DNA of 64,000 bases from Rhodococcus sp. 4CII (GTDB lineage: Bacteria; Actinomycetota; Actinomycetes; Mycobacteriales; Mycobacteriaceae), in the NCBI RefSeq assembly GCF_014256275.1, contig NZ_JACCFE010000002.1, positions 6,883,501-6,947,500 of the forward strand. The letters run 5' to 3'. Under the pieces are notes generated by a model. That model was given only the letters and a program-made list of their open reading frames with translations, was not told the DNA's origin and made no database searches. The position numbers were made by a program, and so were the translations under genes. Of the stretch, positions 9,065 through 17,922 are shown one piece after another; position 1 is the first letter of the stretch, and the number at the start of each line of letters is the position of its first letter.

Positions 9065-9844
9065 CGGTTGTCGGATCGCGGTCTTCATACGCAAGGCCCA
9101 ACGGCGACCCAATCGTGCGCCCCGTGGTTCATTCGGACGCGTCCCAGCACGGTGTCGCTCGTTCGAGATGGAGCATTGTACGACCCGATGTCAGGGACGC
9201 TTTTTCCTCAACGTTCTCTCAACCACACTTAGCGGTGCGTAAAGGAGCGGCACCAGTGAGGGCTGCAGGACGCCGCGTGTTTGCCCGCGCCGGCGGTCGC
9301 GGTGGCCGTGTTCGGAGCCGGGACCGGGACGCGGTCGTGGATGAACGCATTGTCTCGGTCCGCCAGAATCTGGCACTGATCGTCGACCACGCCGCCCTGG
9401 TTCCGGGGATCGACCGGGCAACAACCATCAGCGGTGGGGAAGTGCGAAGAACCAGCTGCAATACACCGCCGCGCCCGCACCAAGGCAACCGGGACCTCGT
9501 CTATCTCGCCGGGAACAACATGGACCTGCGAACCTGGCCACCGCACTGGTTGTCTTTCGCTGCTCTCGGGCCATTGCCCCTTGGCCGTCGGTGCCGCCGG
9601 TATCGTCGGCGGCCACTGGCCTCCGGCCGGACCAACCTCCTGGTTCCGGTACCGAGCGAAATCCCGGCCCTCCTCGGCGCGGCAATCGGCACGGGCGCCG
9701 CGTGCACGGACACGGCGTCCGCCGGTGATCCGATTCCACCGACCATGTACCTGTGGGCGGGCACCGACCTGTGCTTCGATGCTGTTGCTACCCAAGAGTT
9801 CTGACCGCGTCGGCGACATTGCCCTATTCGGTGCGCCCGCCGAC
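9065..9844 (+). other. Decayed region with a long uncharacterised open frame
   Basis: From GTG 9256, preceded by AAGGAG at 9240-9245, a frame stays open to TGA 9804. Its first part is Arg-rich, while the neighbouring frame gives LPAPAVAVAVFGAGTGT, resembling a signal-peptide core, so the gene probably suffered a frameshift. The C-terminal 60 residues (GTGAACTDTASAG, PPTMYLWAGTDLCFD) look protein-like, but I do not recognise them. The likely origin is another exported envelope protein, by analogy with its neighbours. Confidence 0.25.
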
Positions 9845-9884
9845 GGCTCCCGCCGCTGCTCTGGATAAGCCGCCGGCGGGAGCC
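9845..9884. terminator. Hairpin terminator upstream of regulatory module 3
   Basis: GGCTCCCGCCG at 9845-9855 pairs perfectly with CGGCGGGAGCC at 9874-9884. The stem matches the one at 5809-5848. Confidence 0.65.
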
Positions 9885-10009
9885 GAATCACGAGGGCCAT
9901 CTCTCGCCAAGGAATGGCACCCGAAGCGCTGACTCGTATCGGTTGCAGCGATAGTCAGCGACTCGAACGTATTCCATCGCAGCCTTTTCCGAAACCGGCT
10001 GACGACTAT

Positions 10010-10117
10010 TCTCAGCGTGGTCTCAGCGGGTGCCGAACGGTGTACCCGCGCCAGCCGCTACCGCCGGACGGACGGTCACCGCCACTCAGTGTCCTCACAG
10101 GACCCTGGGTGCATACT
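10010..10117 (+). promoter_or_regulatory. Regulatory module 3: two PhoP-like boxes plus -10
   Basis: Box A at 10010-10027 is TCTCAGC-GTGG-TCTCAGC. Box B at 10084-10101 is ACTCAGT-GTCC-TCACAGG. CATACT lies at 10112-10117, 10 bp downstream. The upstream sequence from about 9936 (GTATCGGTTGCAGCGA) matches module 2. The first start codon downstream belongs to the 36-aa peptide at 10233. Confidence 0.6.
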
Positions 10118-10232
10118 CGAGCGGGGCCACCGAAATCCTCCGGCGAATGGAGCGCGACACCGTGATCGCGGCCATAGGCGTGGGGAGGACACCGGGACAG
10201 GCCGGGTCCGCCCGCGGAGGAAGTAGACGACG

Positions 10233-10343
10233 ATGCCGATGAAAACTACGATGTGGCACATCGGAATCCTCGTCGCAGCGATCATCGCTGCGGTCGCCAT
10301 CTATCTCGCCGCAGCACTGTGCTGGATGGCATTCCGGCGCTGA
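10233..10343 (+). CDS. 36-aa single-pass membrane peptide
   Basis: ATG 10233 follows GGAGGAAG at 10215-10222, a strong ribosome site about 10 nt upstream. The product has a short basic/polar start (MPMKTTMWH), a hydrophobic helix of about 22 residues (IGILVAAIIAAVAIYLAAAL) and a CWMAFRR end. The second Met (10239) could also serve as start. It is the first reading frame after regulatory module 3, which fits a small regulated membrane protein. Small single-pass peptides controlled by two-component systems are known elsewhere (for example MgrB under PhoPQ in enterobacteria), but no homology is claimed. Confidence 0.6.
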   Translation: MPMKTTMWHIGILVAAIIAAVAIYLAAALCWMAFRR

Positions 10344-10508
10344 AGATGTGACGACAATGTGGGGGAGGGGACGCTTCTTCCGGCGCCCAGCCGGTCATCG
10401 TTCGGACGCGCGCGCCGATCCCCTGCGCACCCACGCCCCCAGGCAGGGAGTGGACGGATCCGGGTGCGCCTTCGACCCTCCACCTACGCGCACCGGCCGC
10501 GGCACGTG

Positions 10509-10540
10509 ATGTGTCCGAACGCATGTGTCCGAACACATGG
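10509..10540. repeat. Tandem 12-mer with palindrome
   Basis: ATGTGTCCGAAC occurs at 10509-10520 and 10523-10534. The second copy lies in a perfect inverted repeat CATGTGT-CCGA-ACACATG (10522-10539). It could be an operator or a weak transcription stop between the 36-aa gene and the convergent phospholipase gene. The rest of 10344-10640 shows nothing else. Confidence 0.45.
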
Positions 10541-10640
10541 TGAGTGCTGCGATTCAATCGGTGGGACCGCAACGAGAGCCATCGTTGGGTGCGGGCAGGT
10601 GGTTACACCCGCGCGGCAATCGGTCAGCCGGCCGGTACTG

Positions 10641-12236
10641 CTATCGGACGGCGCCGGTACCGGGGTCGAGGGTGAGGACGTCGTTGTGCGGGTGGGCGAA
10701 GTCGAACAGTCCGGCGAGCGAGCCCGCCTGCTCATCGAAAGACGAGTCACCGATCCTGCCGGTGTTCCAGTTGTCCTCGATTAGTTTGAGGATCGACGTC
10801 TGATCGGTGCGAGTGTGGTCGACCGAGTTGACCTTGCTGAACGGTGAGATAACCAGAAGTGGAAGTCGCGGACCGTAACCGCACCGGTCCGCATACCCAC
10901 CGATGACCGGCGCCGAACCGCACAATGCCGGATCATCGACCGCCTGGTCCTGGGATCCATTGATGATGTCCGGCGTCTTGTGGTCGTACCAACCATCGGA
11001 GTCGTCGTACGCGATCACCACGGCGGTGCTACTCCATTCCGGCGAGGACTGGAGTTTATTGATGGTGTCGACGATGAAACGCTGCTCGTCGAGTGGATCG
11101 GAGTAGCCTGCGTGACCGTCCTGGTAATTCGGCGCCTTCAGGAAGCTGACGGACGGCAGGTTTCCCGATGTGCGGGCGGTGTCGAAGTCCGTCAGATCGT
11201 ATTGGTGGTTTGCCTGATCGCTCTGCCCGATATCGGTGGCCGACGCCGGCGGAAGGTGCTTCGGGTTGCTGGTCGACTGAAAGTACTGAAACGGTTCGTG
11301 GTGGGGGTTGTAGTCGGTGGATTCCTGGCCGGCGATGCTCATGTGCTTGGCACCGCACACCGGCAGATCATTCTTGATGGACGTGGGTCGGAATCCGCCC
11401 TGGAACCAACCCCAGCTCACGCCGTTGTCGTTGAGGAGGTCGCCGATGTTTCTACCGCTCATCGCAAGAAGGTTTTTCTGCGTCGTATGACTTGCGTTGG
11501 AACAGTCGTCGAACGCGGGATCTGGATCCTCGATCGCGGTGCCGACACCGGCGGCGTCGACGGAGGCCACTACCGACGGGTCGACGGTAGGTTGGTGGGT
11601 GTCGGACGTGACTGCGTGACCGCCGTGGGTCTGGCCCGAGACGAGGTTCAATGCGCCCGGAGTCGACGGTCCGAAGACGGTACCGAACGAGTTGTCACTC
11701 ATCGCGTAATGCTGTGCGTAATTCCACAGGCCAGTGACCGTATTTCCGTCGTAGTAGTCCATGACAAGCCCGTTACGGCCGTAAAGTCTGGGGGCTTTAG
11801 TGCAGTCCGCGACCTCGGTGTGTTCGACGAACTTGTCCATTGCGCCGCCGTTGAACGCTTTCTGCTCATCCGCGTACTCGTGGTCCTGGTCACACGTGCC
11901 GGCCTGGGTGGGCTGGAGGCGCTGCGGTTGCTCGGCATTCGGATTCTGGTGCAGTAGTGCGGGGGTGAGTCCGTCGATTTCCGGTGTCGTCGGTTCGGGC
12001 ATGAACGGAGTGCCATCGGTATTGGTTGCCTTCGGATAAGTGCCGAAGTAGTGATCGAACGACACGTTCTCCTGAAACAGGACGACGAGATGTTTGATCG
12101 GCGTCGACGTCACCACAGCCGATGCCGGCGCAGCGGTGCCCTCCCGCGCAGAATCCTGGGCCGAACCGTCATCGCCGCATCCACCAGCAGTGAGCAGAGC
12201 TACGCATCCGGCCGCGACGCGGACGGTCATCTTCTT
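10641..12236 (-). CDS. Phospholipase C/acid phosphatase-family lipoprotein
   Basis: 531 residues. The signal has KK, a hydrophobic core and lipobox LTAGGC. The domain starts with PIKHLVVLFQENVSFDHYFG, the hallmark of the phosphoesterase (phospholipase C/AcpA) family, and contains later family motifs SFGTVFGPSTPG, SGQTHGG, VIAYDDSDGWYDH and YGPRLPLLVISPFSK. The enzyme would hydrolyse phosphodiesters or phosphomonoesters, for example lipid head groups, outside the membrane. GTG 12236 is preferred: AAAGGA lies about 9 nt upstream and it directly precedes KKMTVRV. A longer frame to 12452 adds a non-signal-like segment. Nothing else is recognisable at 12237-12591. Confidence 0.85.
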   Translation of the reverse strand, partial: KKMTVRVAAGCVALLTAGGCGDDGSAQDSAREGTAAPASAVVTSTPIKHLVVLFQENVSFDHYFGTYPKATNTDGTPFMPEPTTPEIDGLTPALLHQNPNAEQPQRLQPTQAGTCDQDHEYADEQKAFNGGAMDKFVEHTEVADCTKAPRLYGRNGLVMDYYDGNTVTGLWNYAQHYAMSDNSFGTVFGPSTPGALNLVSGQTHGGHAVTSDTHQPTVDPSVVASVDAAGVGTAIEDPDPAFDDCSNASHTTQKNLLAMSGRNIGDLLNDNGVSWGWFQGGFRPTSIKNDLPVCGAKHMSIAGQESTDYNPHHEPFQYFQSTSNPKHLPPASATDIGQSDQANHQYDLTDFDTARTSGNLPSVSFLKAPNYQDGHAGYSDPLDEQRFIVDTINKLQSSPEWSSTAVVIAYDDSDGWYDHKTPDIINGSQDQAVDDPALCGSAPVIGGYADRCGYGPRLPLLVISPFSKVNSVDHTRTDQTSILKLIEDNWNTGRIGDSSFDEQAGSLAGLFDFAHPHNDVLTLDPGTGAVR

Positions 12237-12591
12237 CACAAATCGGTCCTTTTGTTGCGCCACAACCAAACCGTCAAGGCCAGGGTAGCTCGGCGTCGGA
12301 TGATTTGCGCGGGTCGCCACCCTATGGATTCCTGGCGGCACCGCACGGTTCGCCGCCATCGGCACCGCACCCGCCACCACCTCTCGGCGCCGGACGGTGG
12401 CCGAGACGCCCGCGACTTCGCCCGTATCGCGAACCGCGCTCTCCAGGGTCATGCTTCCGGGGCAGCGACCATGCCACCCAGATACGGGGGGGCGTACTCG
12501 GAACCTCTCTCGAGTTGGTCAGATGGTCGTGACACTGGAACGGAGATCGGCTGTGCCACGATAAGGCCTAAGGGATAGCCTGGACGGACCG

Positions 12592-12786
12592 CTATGGTGG
12601 ACTCGGCCTGGCACCGGGCGCGGGCAACTTGGTGATGTCCCGAGACCACACCGAATTCGGTTGATGAGCAACCAGTTCCGGTTTCACATTCGGTGGGTGT
12701 GAGGCCTGGCGGCGGCGGTCCCGGTCTGGTTTCACCTCCCTGGCCTGCTCGAGTTCCGCGGCCAGCCGCGCATTCTCCGCAACCAA
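12592..12786 (-). pseudogene. IS3-family transposase remnant
   Basis: The frame joins an OrfA-like end (VAENARLAAELEQAREV) to an OrfB-like piece (PPNVKPELVAHQPNSVWSRD then ITKLPAPG). The second piece corresponds to the conserved entry into the DDE integrase core of IS3 elements. The HTH and most of the integrase are missing through an internal deletion. The flanking 12787-13113 contains only a faint, degenerate resemblance to the regulatory modules around 13000-13026. Confidence 0.6.
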
Positions 12787-13113
12787 CTCGCTCTCGGTGG
12801 GCCCGGCCGCGGGGCTTGGGTCCGCGCGGCAGCGAGAAAACCGGCGAGCGCACCCCGTTGGCGACGCGACTCGGTGAGCAACGACGAATGCAGGTTCTCA
12901 CGTAGGATGGCCCCCGCTCACCATGCTCAGCGCGCTCGTATTCCTTGGGCGGCGCAAGCCTCTTCCGCCCACTGCACTGCCCTCTCGCGACCGGGGGTCA
13001 GGTGCCTCGCCGGGGTGCATACAGACTGGATCGCACCCCGGTCCGCGCCCGGTCGCTACTCGATGCGTCCTACTGCCCGCGCCGGCGAGCATCTTTCGTC
13101 GACAGCGAACGCC

Positions 13114-13512
13114 TCACGGTGTGGGTGGCGTCGGCGATGTCGTCGACGGTGCTGTGCCGGTCCCCGACGGCGCGGTGGTGGTCGATGTCGGGGCGGTCCT
13201 CGAACCGTCCTCGCCCTGCTGCGGACCGGATCCGACGTGGCGCCCATCGGGCCCGCCACGCTGATCATCGCGCATGTGGTGCCCGTGGCCGTGCATCGAG
13301 TGACCCCCGTGCCCACCGTGGTTCCATGACAGGCCGGTCGCCAGGCCTACGCCGAATCCGACGCCCAGGACCAGTAGTCCTCCGATTATCAGCGTCCCGA
13401 TCCTCAGCAATCGCGATGCCCGCCACTGCTCTTTCACGCCGTCGCCGCCCGGAGGAGTCGGTGTGCTTCGGGTGGCCTCGTCTGGTTCGCGCGCCGCGTC
13501 GTCGTGCGTCAT
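13114..13512 (-). CDS. Single-pass membrane protein with His/Gly-rich exoplasmic region
   Basis: 132 residues: an acidic/polar cytoplasmic N-terminus, one membrane helix (about residues 36-60, IGTLIIGGLLVLGVGFGVGL), then HGGHGGHSMHGHGHH and a Thr/Ser/Pro tail. The His cluster could bind metal ions; this is an inference. No enzyme domain is visible. A near-identical copy of its last 28 codons sits alone at 4530-4634, which suggests past duplication. It has no obvious operon partner; 13513-13913 contains no recognisable gene. Confidence 0.65.
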   Translation of the reverse strand: MTHDDAAREPDEATRSTPTPPGGDGVKEQWRASRLLRIGTLIIGGLLVLGVGFGVGLATGLSWNHGGHGGHSMHGHGHHMRDDQRGGPDGRHVGSGPQQGEDGSRTAPTSTTTAPSGTGTAPSTTSPTPPTP

Positions 13513-13913
13513 GTCCGGTCCTTCGCTGGATGCATTGCCCTTCCCGCGCGAGCATAGGAGCGTTTCCTGGTAACCAGATCCCGCCAGGCTGTGAATCTGC
13601 TGTCAATGTCGATCGGAGATCGGTCCCGTGGACACCGGCCTGCCGGGATCGTGACCCCCTCCATGGTTCGCAGCCGCCGCGCGATTCACGGAGCGGGTCA
13701 CGAACCCATCCCGATCCGATATCGGAAGGCGCTGCGCAGCTGGATGATCCGCCCGCAGACCGATCTCGCGTGCGAGCGCCCGTGAGCTACTGTCGGAGCA
13801 TCGGATAATGTTTGGGTGACGAGTTCGCGACGGCAGCGGTCCTACCGGGGCGCGTATGCCGGCGCGCCGGGTACCACAGTTTCGGGACCCGTTCGATCCA
13901 GTACGGCGGTGAG

Positions 13914-15473
13914 ATGGACTTCCACACGGTTCGGCGCCGCGGCGCGCCCAGTCACCGCATGGCACCGCACCCGCGCGCGGGTCGAGGCTGGCGGATCGTC
14001 GTGTCCGCGACGGCGCTGATGGTCCTGGTGAGTACGGGTTTCGGCTGGTACCAGTTGCGGGCCTTCACCGATGGACTCACCACATCGGACGCGCTCGGCG
14101 ACGGGCCCAGGTCGCAGGACGGGGCCACGAACGTCCTGCTGATCGGCCTCGACTCGCGCAAGGACCAGCAGGGAAACGACCTACCGCAGGCCATCCTCGA
14201 CCAACTGCACGCCGGCGACGGCGAGGAGGGCGGGTACAACACCAACACGCTGATCCTGCTCCACGTGCCTGACGACGGCAGCAAGATCACCGCATTCTCG
14301 ATTCCTCGAGACGACTACGTCCCCGTCAAGGGCATCCCCGACAACGATCACGTGAAGATCAAGGAAGCCTACGGCCTCGAGAAGTACTACACAGAGCAAC
14401 GATTGACCGCGACAGGGGTGACCGACAAGCAGACCCTCGAAACGAAGGGCCGCGAGGCCGGCCGCGCGGAAACGTTGCAGACGGTCCGCGACTTCCTCGG
14501 TGTGCCCATCGACCGTTTCGCCGAAATCAACCTCGCCGGCTTCTACGATGTGGCGCAGGCGCTCGGCGGGGTCGACGTCTGCCTCAACCATCCCGTCGAT
14601 GACGACTACTCGGGTGCCAGTTTCCCGGCCGGACCGCAATCACTCAACGCCTCCCAAGCGCTCGCGTTCGTCAGGCAGCGGCACGGCCTCGACAACGGAG
14701 ACCTCGACCGCACGCACCGGCAGCAGGCATTCCTGGTGTCGGCGATGCACAAGCTGCAATCGGCGGGGACCTTCGTCAACCCGGGAAAACTGCAAAACCT
14801 GCTCGACGTCGCCAAGCAGGACGTCGTCCTGTCGTCGGGGTGGGACATCGGAAGCTATGCCCAGCAGCTGGGAAAGGTCGCCGGCAGCACCACCGAGTTC
14901 CAGACCCTGCCCGTCGTCCGGTACGACACTATCGACGGCCAGGATGTGAACATCGTCGACATACCTGCAATCCGAGCACAGGTGCGTGCCGCGTTCGGAG
15001 TGCCCGAACCGACAACGACCAGTCCAGCGAAACCACCGACCAGCACTGTCGACGTGGTCAATGCCGGCGAAACACCGGGTTTGGCCACCGACGTGTCGAA
15101 GGCTCTGATCGCGGACGGCTTTGCGGCGGGCACAGTCGGTAATGCCACGTCCCGGGACGGCACGGATTCCTCGGTGACCTACGGTCCGGGCGCCGACGTC
15201 GACGCCCGCACCGCGTCGGCACTGCTCGGAGATCTAAATATCGCCCCCGATCGGACCCTTCCGTCCGGCCACATACGGATAGTTCTCGGGCGAACCTTCA
15301 CGCCACCGGCGAGTTCGAACGCGTCGGCCAAGAATTTCGTGATGCAGTCCGGACCCTCGACACGAGCAGCGAGTCCCGGTACTGCCCGACCCACCGCGAC
15401 CAGCACACCCGCAACGCCCACACCAGATCAGGGCTCACCTATCGACGGCGGCACGGTCCCGTGTGTCGACTGA
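13914..15473 (+). CDS. LytR-CpsA-Psr (LCP) family protein
   Basis: 519 residues: a short cytoplasmic tail, one membrane helix (about 25-47), an LCP domain with NVLLIGLDSR, TNTLILLHV, FSIPRDDYVPV, GGVDVCLNHPVDD and FVRQRHGLDNGDLDR, then a LytR C-terminal domain and a Ser/Thr/Pro tail ending in a Cys. LCP enzymes transfer polyprenyl-phosphate-linked glycans to peptidoglycan; in mycolata this includes arabinogalactan ligation. The arginines that bind the lipid phosphate (SIPRD, VRQRHG, DRTHRQ) are present. ATG 13914 is chosen over TTG 13812 because the intervening residues are poor in protein character. Confidence 0.9.
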   Translation: MDFHTVRRRGAPSHRMAPHPRAGRGWRIVVSATALMVLVSTGFGWYQLRAFTDGLTTSDALGDGPRSQDGATNVLLIGLDSRKDQQGNDLPQAILDQLHAGDGEEGGYNTNTLILLHVPDDGSKITAFSIPRDDYVPVKGIPDNDHVKIKEAYGLEKYYTEQRLTATGVTDKQTLETKGREAGRAETLQTVRDFLGVPIDRFAEINLAGFYDVAQALGGVDVCLNHPVDDDYSGASFPAGPQSLNASQALAFVRQRHGLDNGDLDRTHRQQAFLVSAMHKLQSAGTFVNPGKLQNLLDVAKQDVVLSSGWDIGSYAQQLGKVAGSTTEFQTLPVVRYDTIDGQDVNIVDIPAIRAQVRAAFGVPEPTTTSPAKPPTSTVDVVNAGETPGLATDVSKALIADGFAAGTVGNATSRDGTDSSVTYGPGADVDARTASALLGDLNIAPDRTLPSGHIRIVLGRTFTPPASSNASAKNFVMQSGPSTRAASPGTARPTATSTPATPTPDQGSPIDGGTVPCVD

Positions 15474-15836
15474 CCCCGGGAGCGGTCAGCGGTCACCGAG
15501 CAGACAGGGCGGTAATCCATCGCCATCGGCACCACGTCCATGTTCAGACCGGTCGATAGCTGCACCGCGCGCACCGCGGCACTCGTGCTGTCGGCCGCGG
15601 CGGAATCGTTCCCGCAGCAGGCCCAGCCCAGATGACGATTCCGAATATCCCGTCCCGGAGCGCCTCGGCGGTGACCGGCCTGGGAGGCACGATCCTCTGA
15701 GCGTGGCGGTGCGGGGACCGAATCGGAGAGTTGCCTGTCGAGAGGCCTCGACTTGTCCACAGCCGACCGAATCTCGAAACCGCGGAGTCGAGTGCCGACC
15801 ACCTGAAGCGTCGTTTCCCGACGACGCTGCTAGCGG
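15474..15836. other. Gap between LCP and tatB genes
   Basis: Long frames exist on both strands, but none shows a recognisable domain, ribosome site or signal peptide. A minus-strand segment reading GMACC-like, Cys-containing sequence near 15600-15660 may be a gene remnant; I cannot identify it. Confidence 0.3.
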
Positions 15837-16238
15837 TTACGTGGCGTCCGTGTCGTATGGCGGAGCCTCACGCCCGCCGGACGGTGCTGTTGCCGGGTTG
15901 GATGCGGCCGCTTCGGGACCGGTCGATGGGAATACGGAATGGTGCGGGTCGGCGCTCTCGGGCAGGGCCGCGTCGCCACCGCGAAGGTGCTGAGCGATGA
16001 CCGCCCGGGGTGTAAGGCCGCGCAATTGCTGCATATCCGTCAGCGGCCTGCGCAGCTCGTCGAATTCCGGGCCCAACTCCTCGGTGAGTAGCTGCTGGAC
16101 GTTCGTCGCGTATTCGCGGGCACTGCGAATGACGCCGAAAAAGGTGTGAAGTGCGCCAGGCAGACGCTCGGGACCGAAGATCACCAACGCGGCAACAGCC
16201 AAGATCATCAGGTGGTCCCAGCCGAGATTATCGAACAC
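15837..16238 (-). CDS. tatB: Sec-independent protein translocase TatB
   Basis: The product starts VFDNLGWDHLMILAVAALVI then FGPERLPG, the TatA/B signature of one N-terminal helix followed by a hinge. The amphipathic region AREYATNVQQLLTEELGPEF and the segment DMQQLRGLTPRAVIAQHL are typical of actinobacterial TatB, with a variable acidic C-terminus. It cooperates with TatC to receive twin-arginine precursors. GTG 16238 fits the family start; the frame is open to 16292. In many relatives tatB follows a serine-protease gene; here it stands alone, downstream of the VWA gene on the same strand. Confidence 0.85.
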   Translation of the reverse strand: MFDNLGWDHLMILAVAALVIFGPERLPGALHTFFGVIRSAREYATNVQQLLTEELGPEFDELRRPLTDMQQLRGLTPRAVIAQHLRGGDAALPESADPHHSVFPSTGPEAAASNPATAPSGGREAPPYDTDAT

Positions 16239-16382
16239 CCGAATCAGTGTGACATGAATCGGCGGCGACCGGTGTGAGGCGATCCGCGGCACAGCTGGCG
16301 ACCAGGTTCGGGCGGGACCATGCGCACGTGCGTTTCGCGGTCACACCGACGGCTCCGCACCGACACCGGTCGGCGCTGCCAG

Positions 16383-17363
16383 TTACGGTAGCCGCCGGGT
16401 GAGTACGAGGGCCGTTCCCGCCGCGAGGGCGGTGAACACCGATCCGAGGATGAGCCAGGGTCGGCTCGCGTCGCCGAGTTGGGTTTCGTACCCGATCTGT
16501 TCTTGCAGGCTCTGGTAGCTGCTTTGCAGTTCGTCGGCGCTGGTCGCGGAGAAGAAAGCGCCGCCGGACAGGTCCGCGATCTGCCGCAGCGAGGCGTCGT
16601 CGACCGGAACTGAAATCGGCTGACCCTGGATGTCCACCGTGCCGTGGGTGGTGCCGAAGGAGATCGTCGAGATGGAAACGTTCTTCTCTTTCGCCAGCCG
16701 CGCCGCGGTGAACGCGCCGCGGGGGTCGTCGAGGTTGGTGGGGACGGTCTGCTTGCCGTCCGATTCGAGAACGATCTGGGCGGGCGGTGGCTGATCGCTG
16801 CCGCCGAGCACCTCACTGAGCTGGTCGATCGCCTGCAGCGCGGTGAAGATCGCCTCACCGGTGGCGGTGCGCTCGGCAAGTTGGAGATGGTCGACGGCGT
16901 TCTTCGTCGCGTTGTGGTCGGTAACCGGGGACACCAGCATCGACGCGGTTCCGGCGAAGGACTCCAACCCGAGGTTGATGCCCGGGGTGAGGCTGTCCGC
17001 GAACGACTTCGCCCCGTCCTGCGCCGCCGCCAACCGCGACGGCTGAACATCGGTCGACCGCATCGACAGTGAAACGTCGATCACCAGGATCACCGTCGCC
17101 CGGTTGCGGGGGACCCGCTTGGCTGCGGTCGGTCCGGCCATCGCCACGGTCAGCATCACAAGCCCGACCAGAAGAAGTGCGGTCGGGACGTGTCGGGACA
17201 ATTTCGGTCGAGTCGGGGCCACCTTCTCGAGCAGTGCGAGGTTGGTGAACCGGAGAACGTGAACGTGTCGCAGGCGCTGCACCCACAGATAGCCGGCCAG
17301 CAGGGCTACCACGGCGACGGCGAACAGCAGCCACCATGGCGCCGTGAATCCGGACAGGGTCAC
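16383..17363 (-). CDS. VWA domain membrane protein (Rv1481-like)
   Basis: 326 residues with two N-terminal membrane helices, a VWA domain with MIDAS motif DVSLSMRSTD (Asp about 96), and a C-terminal helix (about residues 303-322). The layout is that of BatA-type/Rv1481-like proteins, usually encoded next to MoxR ATPase and DUF58 genes and linked to envelope integrity. Those partners are absent here. Instead its GTG start overlaps the stop of a short upstream fragment (GTGA), a sign of a former operon. A broken copy of its first 25 codons lies at 1637-1721. Confidence 0.85.
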   Translation of the reverse strand: MTLSGFTAPWWLLFAVAVVALLAGYLWVQRLRHVHVLRFTNLALLEKVAPTRPKLSRHVPTALLLVGLVMLTVAMAGPTAAKRVPRNRATVILVIDVSLSMRSTDVQPSRLAAAQDGAKSFADSLTPGINLGLESFAGTASMLVSPVTDHNATKNAVDHLQLAERTATGEAIFTALQAIDQLSEVLGGSDQPPPAQIVLESDGKQTVPTNLDDPRGAFTAARLAKEKNVSISTISFGTTHGTVDIQGQPISVPVDDASLRQIADLSGGAFFSATSADELQSSYQSLQEQIGYETQLGDASRPWLILGSVFTALAAGTALVLTRRLP

Positions 17364-17795
17364 CGTAACCCCCGATACGCCACAGCGACGGTGCGTGGGC
17401 GTGCGGAGACGATGATGATCACGGCGGCATCGGGCACGTCATCACTGTACGGAGATGCGTGCGCCGTCCCGATGATCGCGGAGACTGCGGCACACGCCAG
17501 GGCGCAGACCCCAGAGGACCGGGTGTGGGTCCGCGCACGGCGCCAGGAACCTCATCGCGACATGGGCGCCCGCATACAGTCCCAGAAAGGCGGCGCCGTA
17601 CTCGAGGGGCTGGACGGTCAGCGCAATCTGTTGACTCACCCCGACCAACACCAGCGCGACAACCGTGACCAGCGCCGCGAACACAGCAACCCCACTCGAC
17701 CACGGGGCGGGTGAGTGACACTGAGGGTTCCTCGGCCTCGATACCGGCAACATTGCCCCGACCGCGGTGACCGATGCCGTCACCGAGCGCACCAA
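17360..17795 (-). pseudogene. Operon remnant: RodA/FtsW N-terminus joined to a downstream gene tail
   Basis: At 17530-17700 the minus strand reads ALVTVVALVLVGVSQQIALT then PLEYGAAFLGLYAGAHVAMR and FLAPCADP, matching the first helices and the RxxAPxADP motif of RodA/FtsW-type SEDS proteins. The polytopic remainder is missing. A second frame at 17360-17510 reads VSAIIGTAHASPYSDDVPDA then AVIIIVSARPRTVAVAYRGL and ends in a TGA that overlaps the VWA start. The structure is best explained by a deletion that fused the beginning of one gene to the end of another. Confidence 0.55.
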
Positions 17796-17922
17796 GGCCG
17801 CTCATGGCGCCGCCGTTGTGCTGTCGGAGCGGCACGGTCTCGCGCTGCTTCGGGATGCTGTCGCCAATCGCTATCACTCGCGGCGAGAGACAAACGCAGG
17901 GGTTCGAGCGCACGATGTTTCC

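Noticed and set aside
10980..11957. Plus-strand 325-codon frame inside the phospholipase gene
   Set aside because: It is antisense to the conserved phosphoesterase motifs and shows no domain.
12918..13026. Possible fourth regulatory module (GCTCAGC at 12927 and GGTGCATAC at 13016)
   Set aside because: Only one half-site is recognisable and the second box is too degenerate to count. It was not listed as a site.
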